Source: Clostridiales bacterium (lineage in GTDB: Bacteria > Bacillota > Clostridia > Christensenellales > Aristaeellaceae). From it: a stretch of DNA of 61,217 nt. Position 1 is the first letter of the stretch. Each line of letters begins with the position of its first letter. The stretch spans positions 1 to 61,217 of the forward strand of contig JAIKWZ010000021.1 of the NCBI GenBank assembly GCA_024684375.1, given 5' to 3'. The notes under the pieces are model-generated. The model was given only the letters and a program-made list of their open reading frames with translations, had not been told where the DNA came from and made no database searches. Positions 39,325-48,063 of this stretch are shown here, piece by piece. The translations under genes were made by a program, and so were the position numbers.

Positions 39325-40779
39325 ATGGCTGTAGGTGAGGTATTCAGTGGGGACAGGTCGCTGGAAAACAACATGGGTCAGGTCACGAACCCGTATCTGC
39401 CCTCCTGGGAATATGTGCCCGACGGCGAGCCCTACGTGTTCGGCGACCGGGTGTACGTGTACGGCTCCCACGACGAGTTCGGGGGCTGCGTGTACTGTCC
39501 GGGAGACTACGTGTGCTGGTCGGCGAGCGTGAAGGACCTGGGCACATGGAGGTACGAGGGCGTCATATACAAAAAGAGCAAAGATCCGCTGAACGCCGAT
39601 CTTCAGGGCAACCTGTACGCGCCCGACGTGGCGGTGGGCAAGGACGGCAGGTATTACCTCTATTATGTGCTGTCCAACCGCGGCACGGTGAGCGTGGCGG
39701 TGTGCGACACGCCCGCGGGAGAATATGAGTTTCTGGGGCACGTGCGTTATCCTGACGGTACGCTGCTGGGCGAAAAGGCGGGGGACGAGCCCCAGTTCGA
39801 CCCGGGCGTGCTGACGGAAGGCGACAAAGTGTATCTGTACACCGGCTTCTGCCCGCGGGGTGACAAAAGCCGCCACGGAGCCATGTGCACGGTGCTGGAG
39901 AGCGACATGCTCACGGTCAGGCAGGCGCCCGTGTTCGTGGCGCCGGGCTGCGAATACTCAAAAGGCACGCCCTACGAGGGGCACGCGTTTTTTGAGGCGC
40001 CCTCCATACGCCGCTATAACGGCCGGTACTGCTTTATCTATTCCTCCGAGAAGTGCCACGAGCTGTGCTGGGCGCTGAGCGATTCGCCTACGGGTGGCTT
40101 TAAGTACATGGGCGTGCTGATAAGCGGCTGCGACATGGGGCTCGAAAACGGCAAACCCGCCCGCATGCCCGTGTTTTACTGCGCCAACAACCACGGCAGC
40201 ATAGTGGAGATAGAGGGCGAATGGTACGTGTTCTACCACCGCCACACCAACGGCACCAATTACAGCCGCCAGGGCTGCCTGGAGAAGCTTAAGACAGACG
40301 CGGACGGCTTTATAAGGCAGGCGGAGATCACCTCCTGCGGTTCGGTAAAGCCCCTGAAAGGCGAGGGGGAGTATCCCGCCTATATCGCCTGCGGCATTTT
40401 CGGAAAGGAAGAACAGGTGTACGTGCCCTGGTCAGGCTGGATGGACGACCGCTTCGCCAAGATCACCCAGCAACCTCTGGAAAAAGGGGAAAGCTATATC
40501 GCCAACATCCGCGACGGCACCACGGTGGGCTTCAAATACTTCGATATAAAGGGGCTCAGACGCGTTTCCGCGCGCGTGATGGGCTACGCAAGGGGGAAGC
40601 TCATAGTGTCGACACACATAGGCGGCAGGAGCGCGGGAGAGATACCCGTGGGCTACTATAACGTCTGGGCGGACTGCGAGACCGAGTTGAACATCCCCGA
40701 CGGCGTGAGCGCGCTGTACTTCACCTTCGAGGGGGAAGGCTGCGTGCAGTTCAAATCGTTCAGGCTGATATGCGAATAG
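39325..40779 (+). CDS. GH43-family glycosidase
   Basis: This 484-residue cytoplasmic protein is a five-bladed propeller enzyme of family 43, whose members release arabinose, xylose or related sugars. NPYLPSWEYVPDGEPYVFGD is the family opening with the Asp base area, YAPDVAVGKDGRYYLYYV holds the pKa-modulating Asp, and FFEAPSIRRYNGRYCFIYSS holds the catalytic Glu. A C-terminal beta domain follows from about residue 350. The ATG at 39325 is chosen because GGAGG is seven bases before it. It is divergent from the URO-D/GH127 unit. Confidence 0.9.
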   Translation: MAVGEVFSGDRSLENNMGQVTNPYLPSWEYVPDGEPYVFGDRVYVYGSHDEFGGCVYCPGDYVCWSASVKDLGTWRYEGVIYKKSKDPLNADLQGNLYAPDVAVGKDGRYYLYYVLSNRGTVSVAVCDTPAGEYEFLGHVRYPDGTLLGEKAGDEPQFDPGVLTEGDKVYLYTGFCPRGDKSRHGAMCTVLESDMLTVRQAPVFVAPGCEYSKGTPYEGHAFFEAPSIRRYNGRYCFIYSSEKCHELCWALSDSPTGGFKYMGVLISGCDMGLENGKPARMPVFYCANNHGSIVEIEGEWYVFYHRHTNGTNYSRQGCLEKLKTDADGFIRQAEITSCGSVKPLKGEGEYPAYIACGIFGKEEQVYVPWSGWMDDRFAKITQQPLEKGESYIANIRDGTTVGFKYFDIKGLRRVSARVMGYARGKLIVSTHIGGRSAGEIPVGYYNVWADCETELNIPDGVSALYFTFEGEGCVQFKSFRLICE

Positions 40780-40861
40780 AGGAGTATTTGGAAAACATTT
40801 ACTGAAGGCAGTTTTCCCATAAAAACAGCGCAAAGCGGCCTGCCTGCCGCGCCGAAATAAA

Positions 40862-40890
40862 GGGACACCGCGTTTTTCGCGGTGTCCTTT
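40862..40890. terminator. Bidirectional intrinsic terminator
   Basis: GGACACCGCG pairs with CGCGGTGTCC around a TTTTT loop, followed by TTTT on the plus strand and AAATAAAG on the other side. It separates the convergent GH43 and GH5/DUF6485-like units. Confidence 0.82.
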
Positions 40891-40904
40891 TGTGTAAATG
40901 GACG

Positions 40905-41138
40905 TTATTGTCCGCCAGCTTGCCCGCTCAGGCTGTTAATCAGCGCGGCGAAGTCCTCAAAGTGCCAGTCAGCTGTGGGCTTTACGCCGCCCGCCTTGCG
41001 GAAAAAGCAGGCGGGTATCTCCCTTTGGGCCAGGTTTTTGGCTATGCAGGGCGTGCAGCCCTTGTCGTGGTTGACGGGATTGCATGGGCATCTGGTGTCC
41101 GTGCAGGTGCAAAACGGCACGCCGGTTTTTTCTTCCAT
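40905..41138 (-). CDS. DUF6485-like Cys-rich small protein
   Basis: This 77-residue protein has FCTCTDTRCPCNP, CTPCIAKNL and IPACFF, a pattern of seven or more Cys that suggests a metal site. It resembles the DUF6485 family of Bacillota. The last 30 residues look like a small soluble helix (FEDFAALINSLSG). AAAGGAGG is well placed before the ATG. It follows the GH5 gene by 15 bp in one operon. The function is unknown. Confidence 0.72.
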   Translation of the reverse strand: MEEKTGVPFCTCTDTRCPCNPVNHDKGCTPCIAKNLAQREIPACFFRKAGGVKPTADWHFEDFAALINSLSGQAGGQ

Positions 41139-41153
41139 GCGCGTATTCCTCCT

Positions 41154-42194
41154 TTATTGCGGGCGAGTGAGCTTGAGCGCGTCCAGCAATTCAAGGTTCA
41201 GGTCCTCGGGGAAGCGCGGGCGCTTGCCCTTTTCCTCAAAGAACAGGCCGAATGAGCCGTAATAGTCCCAGCTTATGCGGGGGATGCCGTACTCGTCCAG
41301 CAGGCCCGCTACCAGACGGTACCAGCCCACCCTTTCAGTGTTTTCCACGGCGAAGTTGTTGCAGCCGAACTCGCCGCAGAACACGGGCGCCTTCCTCTGG
41401 GCGGAGAAGCCCGCGTAGTCCTTAAAGCGTTTCGAGATGTTCTCCACGCTGCCCTGGGAGGGGTAGTTGAGGTATATGTTCCTTACCCGCTCGTCGGCGT
41501 CCGCGGGGGGATCGGGCATGCGCGCGGGGTCGTAGGGGAAGGGGATGTTCCTGACTTTGGTCATCTCGCACCACCACGCGCCCTGATGGGTGAAAGTGTG
41601 GGGATCGTAGAAATGGAAGGTGTAGATCACCTTATTGTCGTCGAACACGGGCAGGGCGTGCATGCCGGCAAGGCTGTTCCAGTCCGCGCCGCCCACGATC
41701 ACCCAGCGGTCTGTGTCGATAGCGCGGACTCGGTCGAACACCCGCTTGATTATACCGTTCCACACGGGGATGTCTATGCCGTGGGGCTCGTTCATTATCT
41801 CGAATATCAGCTTGGGGAAGCGGCCTTTATAGCGGGCGGAGAGCTGCTCCCACACGGGAGTGAGCACCTTTTCCACGTCCGCTGAAGTGGTGGAGGCGGT
41901 GTCCGTGGCGTTGTGGAAGTCGAATATCAGGCACATGTCCAGTTCGTCCGTCCAGGCGGCCACGCTGTCCAGAATCTTCCATATGCAGTCGGGCACCCTG
42001 TGACCCGTTTGAGGCGGGCACAGCTTCTCGAAGTGGATGGGCAGGCGGACGACGTCCGCACCCAGGGAACGCGCGTTTTCAAAGTCGGTACGGGTGAACC
42101 AATCGGGGTCGATCTGTTCAGGAGTCTTGAACTCCAGCCACTCGGTGAAATTGACGCCCCTGGTGAACGGCGCCTTGTACATGGTCTCTGCCAT
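41154..42194 (-). CDS. GH5-family beta-glycosidase (cellulase/mannanase type)
   Basis: This 346-residue TIM-barrel enzyme has acid/base Glu136 (FEIMNEP) and nucleophile Glu275 (FCGEFG), the GH5 pair, with RGVNFTEWL near the start. It lacks a signal peptide, so it would act on imported oligosaccharides rather than polymer. The ATG at 42194 has GGGGGTG upstream, and is preferred over a start at 42242, which lies on the -10 element. It precedes the DUF6485-like gene. Confidence 0.9.
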   Translation of the reverse strand: MAETMYKAPFTRGVNFTEWLEFKTPEQIDPDWFTRTDFENARSLGADVVRLPIHFEKLCPPQTGHRVPDCIWKILDSVAAWTDELDMCLIFDFHNATDTASTTSADVEKVLTPVWEQLSARYKGRFPKLIFEIMNEPHGIDIPVWNGIIKRVFDRVRAIDTDRWVIVGGADWNSLAGMHALPVFDDNKVIYTFHFYDPHTFTHQGAWWCEMTKVRNIPFPYDPARMPDPPADADERVRNIYLNYPSQGSVENISKRFKDYAGFSAQRKAPVFCGEFGCNNFAVENTERVGWYRLVAGLLDEYGIPRISWDYYGSFGLFFEEKGKRPRFPEDLNLELLDALKLTRPQ

Positions 42195-42242
42195 AATGCA
42201 CCCCCTGAACGTATTTCCCGCCGCGCGGGACCGCGTGAGCAC

Positions 42243-42271
42243 ATAGTATCACAAAACACGGGGTTTTTCAA
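42243..42271 (-). promoter_or_regulatory. Promoter of the GH5/DUF6485-like unit
   Basis: On the minus strand TTGAAA (42271-42266) and TACTAT (42248-42243) are separated by 17 bp. Confidence 0.65.
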
Positions 42272-42457
42272 CGCGGCACAGGACATTTTTGCGCCTGAGC
42301 GCGCCGTTCGCGTGACAGAGCGCGCGTCTCAGCCTGAGTACCCGTGGGTTTTCTGACACTGTTGGAAAAAACGTTCATACCATTGTAACAGAATCCACCA
42401 AAGCCGGTCATATTTGTATGATAAAATACGACAAAATCCAAAAGGAGAGATGCAGTT

Positions 42458-43168
42458 ATGAAAAAAGTATTCTCATTCTTCATGGCGCTGTTAGTCGCGT
42501 TCGCCATGTTCGCCGCCGGCGCGGAGACCATCAAGCTGGCGCATAAGGACGGCAGCGTGTACCTGCGCAAGGGCGCGGGCACCAAGTATTCCACCAACGG
42601 CGTGCTCAAAAACGGCGCGAAAGTGACCGTGCTCAAAAAGGGCAGCGTGTGGTCCAAGGTCAAGACTACCGATTCCCGTACGGGCTATGTCAAGAACCTG
42701 TACATCTCCGGCATGGGCAAGTCCTACGCCTCCGGCACCACCTATTATTCCAAGAGCTACACCGGCACCGTTAAGACCAAGTACGCCTCCAGCTCCGTCA
42801 ACCTGAGGGGCGGCGCGGGCAGCAGCCAGGGCAAGATCACCACCCTCAAAAACGGCACCAAGGTGAAGGTGCTGGGCAAGAACGGTTCCTGGTACCTGGT
42901 GGAGACCGCCAAGGGCACCCAGGGCTTCGTGGCCAGCAAGTACATAAGCACCAAGGCGGGCGGAAGCTCCTCTTCTTCCTCCTCGACCAAGGCTACCGTG
43001 GCCAACTGCGATGCGGTGAACATGCGCAAATCCGCCTCCAAGGACAGCGATAAGATCGTTGTCCTCGCCAAGGGCACCAGCGTGACCGTGCTGTCCAAGT
43101 CCGGCTCCTGGTGGAAGGTGAAGTACAGCGGAAAGACCGGCTACATCTTCAGCAAATACTTAAAGTAA
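42458..43168 (+). CDS. Secreted protein with three bacterial SH3 domains
   Basis: This 236-residue protein has a signal peptide (MKKVFSFFMALLVAFAMFAA) and three SH3b-type repeats. Their cores read VYLRKGAGTKYSTNGVL (first), VNLRGGAGSSQGKITTL (second) and VNMRKSASKDSDKIVVL (third), each ending in GY-V/I-xxxY-like turns. SH3b domains bind cell-wall peptides. No catalytic domain is attached, so it may be a wall-binding accessory protein. A serine-rich linker (GGSSSSSSS) precedes the third repeat. AAAAGGAGAG lies upstream of the ATG. It is monocistronic. Confidence 0.88.
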   Translation: MKKVFSFFMALLVAFAMFAAGAETIKLAHKDGSVYLRKGAGTKYSTNGVLKNGAKVTVLKKGSVWSKVKTTDSRTGYVKNLYISGMGKSYASGTTYYSKSYTGTVKTKYASSSVNLRGGAGSSQGKITTLKNGTKVKVLGKNGSWYLVETAKGTQGFVASKYISTKAGGSSSSSSSTKATVANCDAVNMRKSASKDSDKIVVLAKGTSVTVLSKSGSWWKVKYSGKTGYIFSKYLK

Positions 43169-43184
43169 TAAGGTAACGAAAACT

Positions 43185-43219
43185 GCCGGACATCATCACG
43201 TAATGTCCGGCGCTGTTTT
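43185..43219 (+). terminator. Intrinsic terminator of the SH3b gene
   Basis: GCCGGACAT (43185-43193) pairs with ATGTCCGGC (43203-43211), followed by GCTGTTTT. Confidence 0.75.
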
Positions 43220-43429
43220 ATGCCTGATACGGACGGTATGTATCACACTACTGAGGATAAACGCCCGGACGCACGCGTTATTGATCGGTTTTGAGCGGAG
43301 CAAGGCTCCGGGGAGGCCCGTACGTTCCGCAGGGAACGGATCGACCCGTCACGCATGCGGCGTTCCCCGCGGTGACGCCGGTAAACGGACCGGGCTGTGC
43401 GCGGTGAACGGTATGGCGCCGGGGCTGTT

Positions 43430-43460
43430 CATAAAAAAAGGGGCGGGAAATATCCCGCCC
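43430..43460 (-). terminator. Intrinsic terminator of the GntR/ABC operon
   Basis: On the minus strand GGGCGGGA pairs with TCCCGCCC and seven T residues follow. It lies 20 bp past the permease stop codon. Confidence 0.88.
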
Positions 43461-43479
43461 ATAAGCTGCCGCGCAGGGT

Positions 43480-44286
43480 TTACACGCTCAGTTTCCGCTG
43501 CATCAGTTCCGCGGTGGCCACGTAGAACAGGCCGGCGAAAGCCAGGGACACCAGCCCGCTTTTCACGAAGTACCAGGGCGCGACGTCAGAGACCTCCGCT
43601 TCCCCGGAAACTCCCATGACTTGGACCATCTGGGTGGTTTTGTAGGTCACGTCGCCCGCTACGGCGCCGCTCACCTTGCTCATAAGGTAGCTCAGCGCCA
43701 CGAAGATGATGAAGCTGATGAGCAGGTTGAACTTTTTGCCGTTGAGCAGCGAGGAAGAGATCACGTCTGCCAGGAACGCGGCGGTGATGGCCGCGAACCA
43801 GCTTGACAGCAGGCCGAAACACACGCTGGCCATGTAGCCCGCGTCCAGATTGAAGCCGATGCCGAACATCTTAAGTATATCCCGCATGGCGTCCATTATG
43901 GAATCGATCTGGTTGTAGTGCCTGAGCAGCACGGAGATGTCCAGCACGCCCAGGCCGAAGAAGAACGCGCCGCCGATGAGCATTGAGAGCAGGTTTTCCA
44001 GCGCCTTCGCGCCCAGTATCTTGTAGCAGCTGTTGGGGGTCATGAACAGCATGTAGCTCTGCTTGGTGTTCATGTCCCTGTGCAGGGTGAGCACGCTTTG
44101 CAGGCCGATGAACATTATTCCGCCCACGGCGGCAAGGAACAGCAGCACACAGCCGGTGGCCACGGTGCCGTCCTTGTCCTGCCAGATGCCGAACAGGTAC
44201 ACCAGCTGCGCCAGCAGGGTTATGCCCAGGATGACGAATTTGGTGAACAGGGTCTTTCTGAATTCGTATTTGAACAGGTTTTTCAT
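43480..44286 (-). CDS. ABC-2-type transporter permease
   Basis: This 268-residue membrane protein has about six helices, with an N-terminal KNLFKYEFRKTLFTKFVILG typical of ABC-2 permeases. It pairs with the ATPase gene just upstream (start overlaps its stop by four bases) to form a transporter. The regulator is YtrA-like, so export of or response to cell-wall antibiotics is plausible. The cargo is unknown. Confidence 0.85.
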   Translation of the reverse strand: MKNLFKYEFRKTLFTKFVILGITLLAQLVYLFGIWQDKDGTVATGCVLLFLAAVGGIMFIGLQSVLTLHRDMNTKQSYMLFMTPNSCYKILGAKALENLLSMLIGGAFFFGLGVLDISVLLRHYNQIDSIMDAMRDILKMFGIGFNLDAGYMASVCFGLLSSWFAAITAAFLADVISSSLLNGKKFNLLISFIIFVALSYLMSKVSGAVAGDVTYKTTQMVQVMGVSGEAEVSDVAPWYFVKSGLVSLAFAGLFYVATAELMQRKLSV

Positions 44287-44990
44287 TTCTCATCCACCTC
44301 CGCCTGAGCGTAGATCTGGCGGTATCTGTCCGCCATGGACAGCCCGCGCTCGCTTCTCAACTGCTCCAGGTCCACGTTTTCGATCAGCCTGCCTTCGGAT
44401 ATGAACACTGCTCGGTCGGCGATGGCTTCCATTTCCTCCACCAGGTGGCTGGACAAAAGCAGCAGCTTGTCCTCTTTGGCGCTTTCGAGTATGCACGCCC
44501 TTATCTCGTCCCTCGCCAGCAGGTCTATGCCGTTGAAGGGCTCGTCCAGCATGTACACCTTCGCGTCCCTTGCGAGGGTGACGCCGATCTTTAACTTGGC
44601 CATCATGCCGGAGGACAGGCTGCGGGTCTTCATTTCCTCGTTCAGCCTGAGCTTGCCCAGCAGAGCCAGGTAACGCTCGTAAGAGAAGTCCGCGAAAAAG
44701 TCCTGATAGTATTTGCCTACGCTTTTTACAGTCATCCAGCTGTAAAAGTAGGGCTCTGTGGACATGTACGCCACGTATCTGCGGCTGTCGATGTCCACGG
44801 GCCTGCCGTTGAACTCGACTGAACCGCCGGTAGGCTTTATGAGCCCCGCCGCCATTTTCATCCACGTGGTCTTGCCGCTGCCGTTGGGGCCAAGCAGCGC
44901 GTAAATGTGGCCCGCCTCCAGCTTAAGATCCACGTGGTCCACGGCGATCTTGCTGCCAAATGCTTTGGTGACCTGTTTGCTTTCCAGCAT
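44283..44990 (-). CDS. ABC transporter ATP-binding protein (YtrB-like)
   Basis: This 235-residue ATPase has Walker A GPNGSGKTT (34-42), signature LSSGMMAKLKIG and Walker B VYMLDEPFNG. It powers the adjacent permease. It starts three bases after the GntR stop with GGAGG upstream. The order regulator-ATPase-permease is the usual YtrA-type cassette, seen in bacteria under lipid-II-antibiotic stress; whether that applies here is inference. Confidence 0.93.
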   Translation of the reverse strand: MLESKQVTKAFGSKIAVDHVDLKLEAGHIYALLGPNGSGKTTWMKMAAGLIKPTGGSVEFNGRPVDIDSRRYVAYMSTEPYFYSWMTVKSVGKYYQDFFADFSYERYLALLGKLRLNEEMKTRSLSSGMMAKLKIGVTLARDAKVYMLDEPFNGIDLLARDEIRACILESAKEDKLLLLSSHLVEEMEAIADRAVFISEGRLIENVDLEQLRSERGLSMADRYRQIYAQAEVDEK

Positions 44991-44993
44991 TTC

Positions 44994-45344
44994 CTAATCC
45001 TCCGTTTCCAGCAGCCGGACGATCTCTTCTCTCGAGAGGCCCAGCTCCATCATCCTGTGTTTGAATTCCTTTGCGGCTTTTTCGGCCAAAGAGGTCTTAA
45101 GCTCACCGATGCGCCGCGCGTCGCAGATCACGTAGGTGCCCGTGCCCCGCCGCGTCTCGACCAGACCCGCGTCCTCCAGTTCCCGGTAGACCCGGTTGGC
45201 GGTGTTGGGGTTTATGGAGTACTTTACAGCCATGTCGCGCCCTCCCGGCAGCTTTTCGCCGGGGGCGAGCGCGCCGGTGACGATATCCGTAGTGATCAGA
45301 TCCATCACCTGCAGCCATATGGGTTCGTTGGCGTTGTACTGCAT
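44994..45344 (-). CDS. GntR-family regulator, YtrA subfamily
   Basis: This 116-residue protein has a winged-helix DNA-binding domain (IWLQVMDLITTDIVTGALAP; VKYSINPNTANRVYRELEDAG; RRGTGTYV) and only a short C-terminal dimerisation helix, which marks the YtrA subfamily. It is the first gene of the ABC cassette. A near-perfect 22-bp palindrome overlaps its -10 region, so it is probably an autorepressor released by a cell-envelope signal. GGAGG is five bases before the ATG. Confidence 0.92.
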   Translation of the reverse strand: MQYNANEPIWLQVMDLITTDIVTGALAPGEKLPGGRDMAVKYSINPNTANRVYRELEDAGLVETRRGTGTYVICDARRIGELKTSLAEKAAKEFKHRMMELGLSREEIVRLLETED

Positions 45345-45362
45345 CGCGGCCTCCGTGTATCA

Positions 45363-45384
45363 GTGAACTATGTACATAGTACAC
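45363..45384 (-). promoter_or_regulatory. Putative operator of the GntR/ABC operon
   Basis: GTGAACTATGT and ACATAGTACAC form a 22-bp inverted repeat with a single mismatched pair. It overlaps the -10 element, so bound regulator would block transcription. The size suits a GntR dimer. Confidence 0.75.
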
Positions 45385-45404
45385 TATTACACGTTAAGAT
45401 TCAA
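45376..45404 (-). promoter_or_regulatory. Promoter of the GntR/ABC operon
   Basis: On the minus strand TTGAAT (45404-45399) and TACTAT (45381-45376) are separated by 17 bp. Confidence 0.68.
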
Positions 45405-45488
45405 CGCCGCTTTGTATTATGTTTGGGTAAAACCGTGCCGGCCGCGCTGTCAGTCCCTGCTGCGCGCTGCCTGCCGCCGCGGAGCGTA

Positions 45489-45517
45489 TTGTGTTTTTTT
45501 GGGAAATATGGTACAAT
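45489..45517 (+). promoter_or_regulatory. Promoter of the membrane-anchored protein gene at 45555
   Basis: TTGTGT (45489-45494) and TACAAT (45512-45517) are separated by 17 bp. Transcription would start near 45524, which excludes a long upstream reading frame that begins at 44907. Confidence 0.68.
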
Positions 45518-45554
45518 CAGCATGCAAAACACGTTAGAGGGATATGTTGTAAGT

Positions 45555-46643
45555 ATGTCCAAAAAGCCGGTCACGTACCGCCGCCTGTACGAAAGAAGCT
45601 GCAGCTGGAAGATCGGAAGCCTGATCATCGCGGTTTTGGCCGTCGCTCTCGCCGCCGCCGTGTGGATCATCGCTGACGGCTGGCTGAAGGAATACGAGGG
45701 CAGCCAGAGCATCTACGCCGCCCGGGAGTATTTTGACCGCCTGCTGGCGGGCGAGGTGGACGCCATGTACGAAAGCGAGAAGGCGTCGCTTTCTTCCTCG
45801 GAGAGCCCGGAGGATTACCGCGAGTACGTCCTGGGGCTGCTTGAGCAGGGCGCGTACCTTGACGAAACGCCCCGCCGCGACCCCGAAGGCCCGCAGACCT
45901 ACACGGTCAAGCTCAAAGGCGGCGGCACGATAGAGTTCACGCTGGAAGTCGGCGGCAGCACCCGCCACGGCTACGACGTCTGGAAGACGGGCGCGGTCAC
46001 CGCGAAGACGCTCACGTTCAAGGACTACACGCTGGTCTGTCCCGAAAACGCCGAGGCCAGCGCCGACGGCGTGCCGCTCACGAAAGAGGATATCACGGCT
46101 TCCGGTCTGACCGGGCGTTACTCTGACCTGGTGGAAGAGGGGATAGAGGGCCTCAAAGACGTACGATACAGCGTGAAGCGCGCGCTCAGGCCGCCCGTGT
46201 TCAGCGTAAAGGACTCCGCCGGCAGGGATATGGAGCTTGAAGACGCGGACGGTGAGAAAAAGGCGAAATATATATACGATACCGATCTGGAAAAATGGAA
46301 AGACAGCAGCCTGAACGTGATAAAGCAGCTCGCCAAGTTCACCGTGGGGCGCTACGCCTATGACAAGATGCAGGCGCTGTGCGTGAAAAACTCGCCCGCG
46401 GCGAATTATGTCAGCCAGTACCAGAAGTGGCGCAGCAAGACTATGGAAAAGGATCCCGCGTTCAAAAGCATGCAGGCGGGCCGCTTCACGCGCCTGGACA
46501 AAGACCGGTTCATATGCGAAGTCAAGGGCCAGGCCGTAGGCGGATACAAAAAAAACGCGGACACCACCTTCGACATCCATTACCTGGCGGTGTTCAAGAT
46601 AAACGGCAAAAATCTACTGCTGGAAGACTGCTACACGCTGTAA
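45555..46643 (+). CDS. Membrane-anchored protein of unknown function
   Basis: This 362-residue protein has a cytoplasmic N-terminus of about 20 residues, one helix (IGSLIIAVLAVALAAAVWII), and an outward-facing domain of about 320 residues. The domain is rich in charged residues with repeated beta-type segments (EFTLEVGGSTRHGYDVW; TLTFKDYTLVCPENA), similar in style to NTF2-like or DUF-type extracytoplasmic domains of Clostridia, but I cannot name it. Start at 45555 is supported by the promoter and by AGAGGGA upstream. It is a single-gene unit. Confidence 0.75.
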   Translation: MSKKPVTYRRLYERSCSWKIGSLIIAVLAVALAAAVWIIADGWLKEYEGSQSIYAAREYFDRLLAGEVDAMYESEKASLSSSESPEDYREYVLGLLEQGAYLDETPRRDPEGPQTYTVKLKGGGTIEFTLEVGGSTRHGYDVWKTGAVTAKTLTFKDYTLVCPENAEASADGVPLTKEDITASGLTGRYSDLVEEGIEGLKDVRYSVKRALRPPVFSVKDSAGRDMELEDADGEKKAKYIYDTDLEKWKDSSLNVIKQLAKFTVGRYAYDKMQALCVKNSPAANYVSQYQKWRSKTMEKDPAFKSMQAGRFTRLDKDRFICEVKGQAVGGYKKNADTTFDIHYLAVFKINGKNLLLEDCYTL

Positions 46644-46666
46644 AAGACTTTCACGCCCCGGAAAAC

Positions 46667-46695
46667 AAAAACCCGCCCGTATGGGCGGTGTTTTT
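46667..46695 (+). terminator. Intrinsic terminator
   Basis: CCGCCC (46673-46678) and GGGCGG (46683-46688) form a stem around GTAT, with AAAAAC before and TTTTT after. It lies 23 bp past the stop codon of the membrane-anchored protein and could also work for the converging gene at 46727. Confidence 0.82.
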
Positions 46696-46726
46696 ATATA
46701 TCACTAAAGCGGATATCCCGGTCTGA

Positions 46727-47974
46727 TCACTTGCCGCTCTCCTCTGCGGGCGTATCGGACTCAGGCGCGGCGCTGTCAGTTTCAGGCGCGGGCTTGTCGG
46801 TCTCGGCGGCGGGCTTGCCGCTTGCCGCCGGGGTGGCCGCGGGCTTTTTGCTCTCGGGGGCGACCAGTATGGCGCAGGGCAGATAGCGCAGGCCGCTTAA
46901 CACGTCGGTGCCGTTGACCCGTTTGCCGCTCACTACCATGGCGGAAGACGGGCCACCGTCAAGGTTCAGCGCGTTCACGAGCCCGAGGTCGGCGCACAGG
47001 CTCGCCATGTCGCCGTAGCTGGCGCCGGGACTGTCGGGATGGCGGCCGTCCGCCACCAGCAGCACGATCTCGCCTTCGGCGTTCTGGCCTATCACGGTGC
47101 GGGGATTGAGCCCGGTCTTGCTGGCGTTGAATTCCTGTATCTTGCCGTCTTTGATCAGCACGGGCCCGAACGCCACCGCGTCCCTCGCGCCCAGCTCCTT
47201 GGCCTCCTGCTGGGTAAACACGCCCACCTGCAGTGAGCCGTCCTTGCACAGCAGCGCCATGGGATAGTTTTTGTCGAAGCCGTTCATGAATTTGCCGCGG
47301 CTGCCTATCAGCCCCAGGGGGCTGCCGCCGTTGCCTTTGCCGCCCTCGTCCTTGAAGGTGTTAGCGTTCACGCCGGCCACGGCGGAGTAGTTTTTGACGA
47401 TGTCGCCGATCCTCAGGCCCTTGCTCAGTTTCTTGTCAGCGGCGCCCACATACACGCGGGAGGGGTCCTTTACCGTAAGGGCGTAGCACACGAACCTGTC
47501 GCGGTATATCTTTTCCAGCTTGAGCCCCTCGTCCGGCGCGGTCAGTTCCTCGGTCTGGCCGCTTTTGGTAAGGCGGATGCTTTTCACCTTGGGGTTTTTG
47601 CCGGTCACGAAGGTGACGGTGTAGTCCAGTTTGTAGGGGCTGTCGTTCTTTTTCTTGTATGAGCAGATATAATTGCCCGTGATGCGCAGGGTAAGTTCGT
47701 TCCCTTCGTGGGAGATCTCCTTCGCCTTCAGGTTTTTGAAGGTCGCAGACGAGACCTTCCGGCTGTTCCAGTAGCTGTACAGCACCACGGTCTTATGCGC
47801 CTGGCTGTCCTTTACCGTCACGCCCGCGGCTTTATCCGGGTCTGTCTGGCCCGCGACCATCATCATCAGGGTCTTGAACCTGCTGATGCATTTTTCATTT
47901 AGCGCGCTGTCGCACAGCCCCGTTTGCGACAGGCACAGGCAAAAGATCAAAGCGATGCACAGCAGTTTTTTCAT
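46727..47974 (-). CDS. Secreted phosphodiester glycosidase-family protein, copy 1
   Basis: This 415-residue protein has a signal peptide (MKKLLCIALIFCLCLSQTGL) and a C-terminal NAGPA-like phosphodiester glycosidase domain: VAGVNANTFKDEGGKGNG, ARDAVAFGPVLIKDGK, NPRTVIGQN and ALNLDGGPSSAMVV are family landmarks. Such enzymes remove a sugar from a phosphodiester, and in bacteria probably act on cell-wall or surface glycans. The last 45 residues are a low-complexity tail of Pro, Ala, Glu and Thr. It is a paralogue of the gene at 48064, separated from it by a terminator. Confidence 0.87.
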   Translation of the reverse strand: MKKLLCIALIFCLCLSQTGLCDSALNEKCISRFKTLMMMVAGQTDPDKAAGVTVKDSQAHKTVVLYSYWNSRKVSSATFKNLKAKEISHEGNELTLRITGNYICSYKKKNDSPYKLDYTVTFVTGKNPKVKSIRLTKSGQTEELTAPDEGLKLEKIYRDRFVCYALTVKDPSRVYVGAADKKLSKGLRIGDIVKNYSAVAGVNANTFKDEGGKGNGGSPLGLIGSRGKFMNGFDKNYPMALLCKDGSLQVGVFTQQEAKELGARDAVAFGPVLIKDGKIQEFNASKTGLNPRTVIGQNAEGEIVLLVADGRHPDSPGASYGDMASLCADLGLVNALNLDGGPSSAMVVSGKRVNGTDVLSGLRYLPCAILVAPESKKPAATPAASGKPAAETDKPAPETDSAAPESDTPAEESGK

Positions 47975-48000
47975 GGTTTTGCTCCCTTGAGTGTTTATGA

Positions 48001-48051
48001 TAAAAACCGGCGCCGCCGGCTGCGGGGAACGTCCCTTCAGGCCGGCGGCGC
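48001..48051 (-). terminator. Intrinsic terminator between the two phosphodiester glycosidase genes
   Basis: On the minus strand GCGCCGCCGGC (48051-48041) pairs with GCCGGCGGCGC (48020-48010), followed by CGGTTTTTA. It ends the deoB/copy 2 unit. Confidence 0.85.
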
Positions 48052-48063
48052 GTGAACTGAACT

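Larger units (their letters stand above)
43169..43479. other. Convergent gap with two terminators
   Basis: This 311-bp gap between the SH3b gene and the ABC permease gene holds the two terminators listed separately. A plus-strand reading frame at 43203-43619 overlaps both a terminator and the permease and lacks a ribosome binding site, so it is not called. I see nothing else. Confidence 0.6.

Noticed and set aside
43203..43619. A 138-codon open frame between the SH3b and ABC permease genes
   Set aside because: It begins inside a terminator stem, overlaps the permease 3' end and has no ribosome binding site or recognisable domain.
44907..45554. Upstream extension of the membrane protein gene at 45555
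   Set aside because: It would run antisense through the GntR and ABC genes and through their promoter and operator; a promoter at 45489-45517 places the real start after it.
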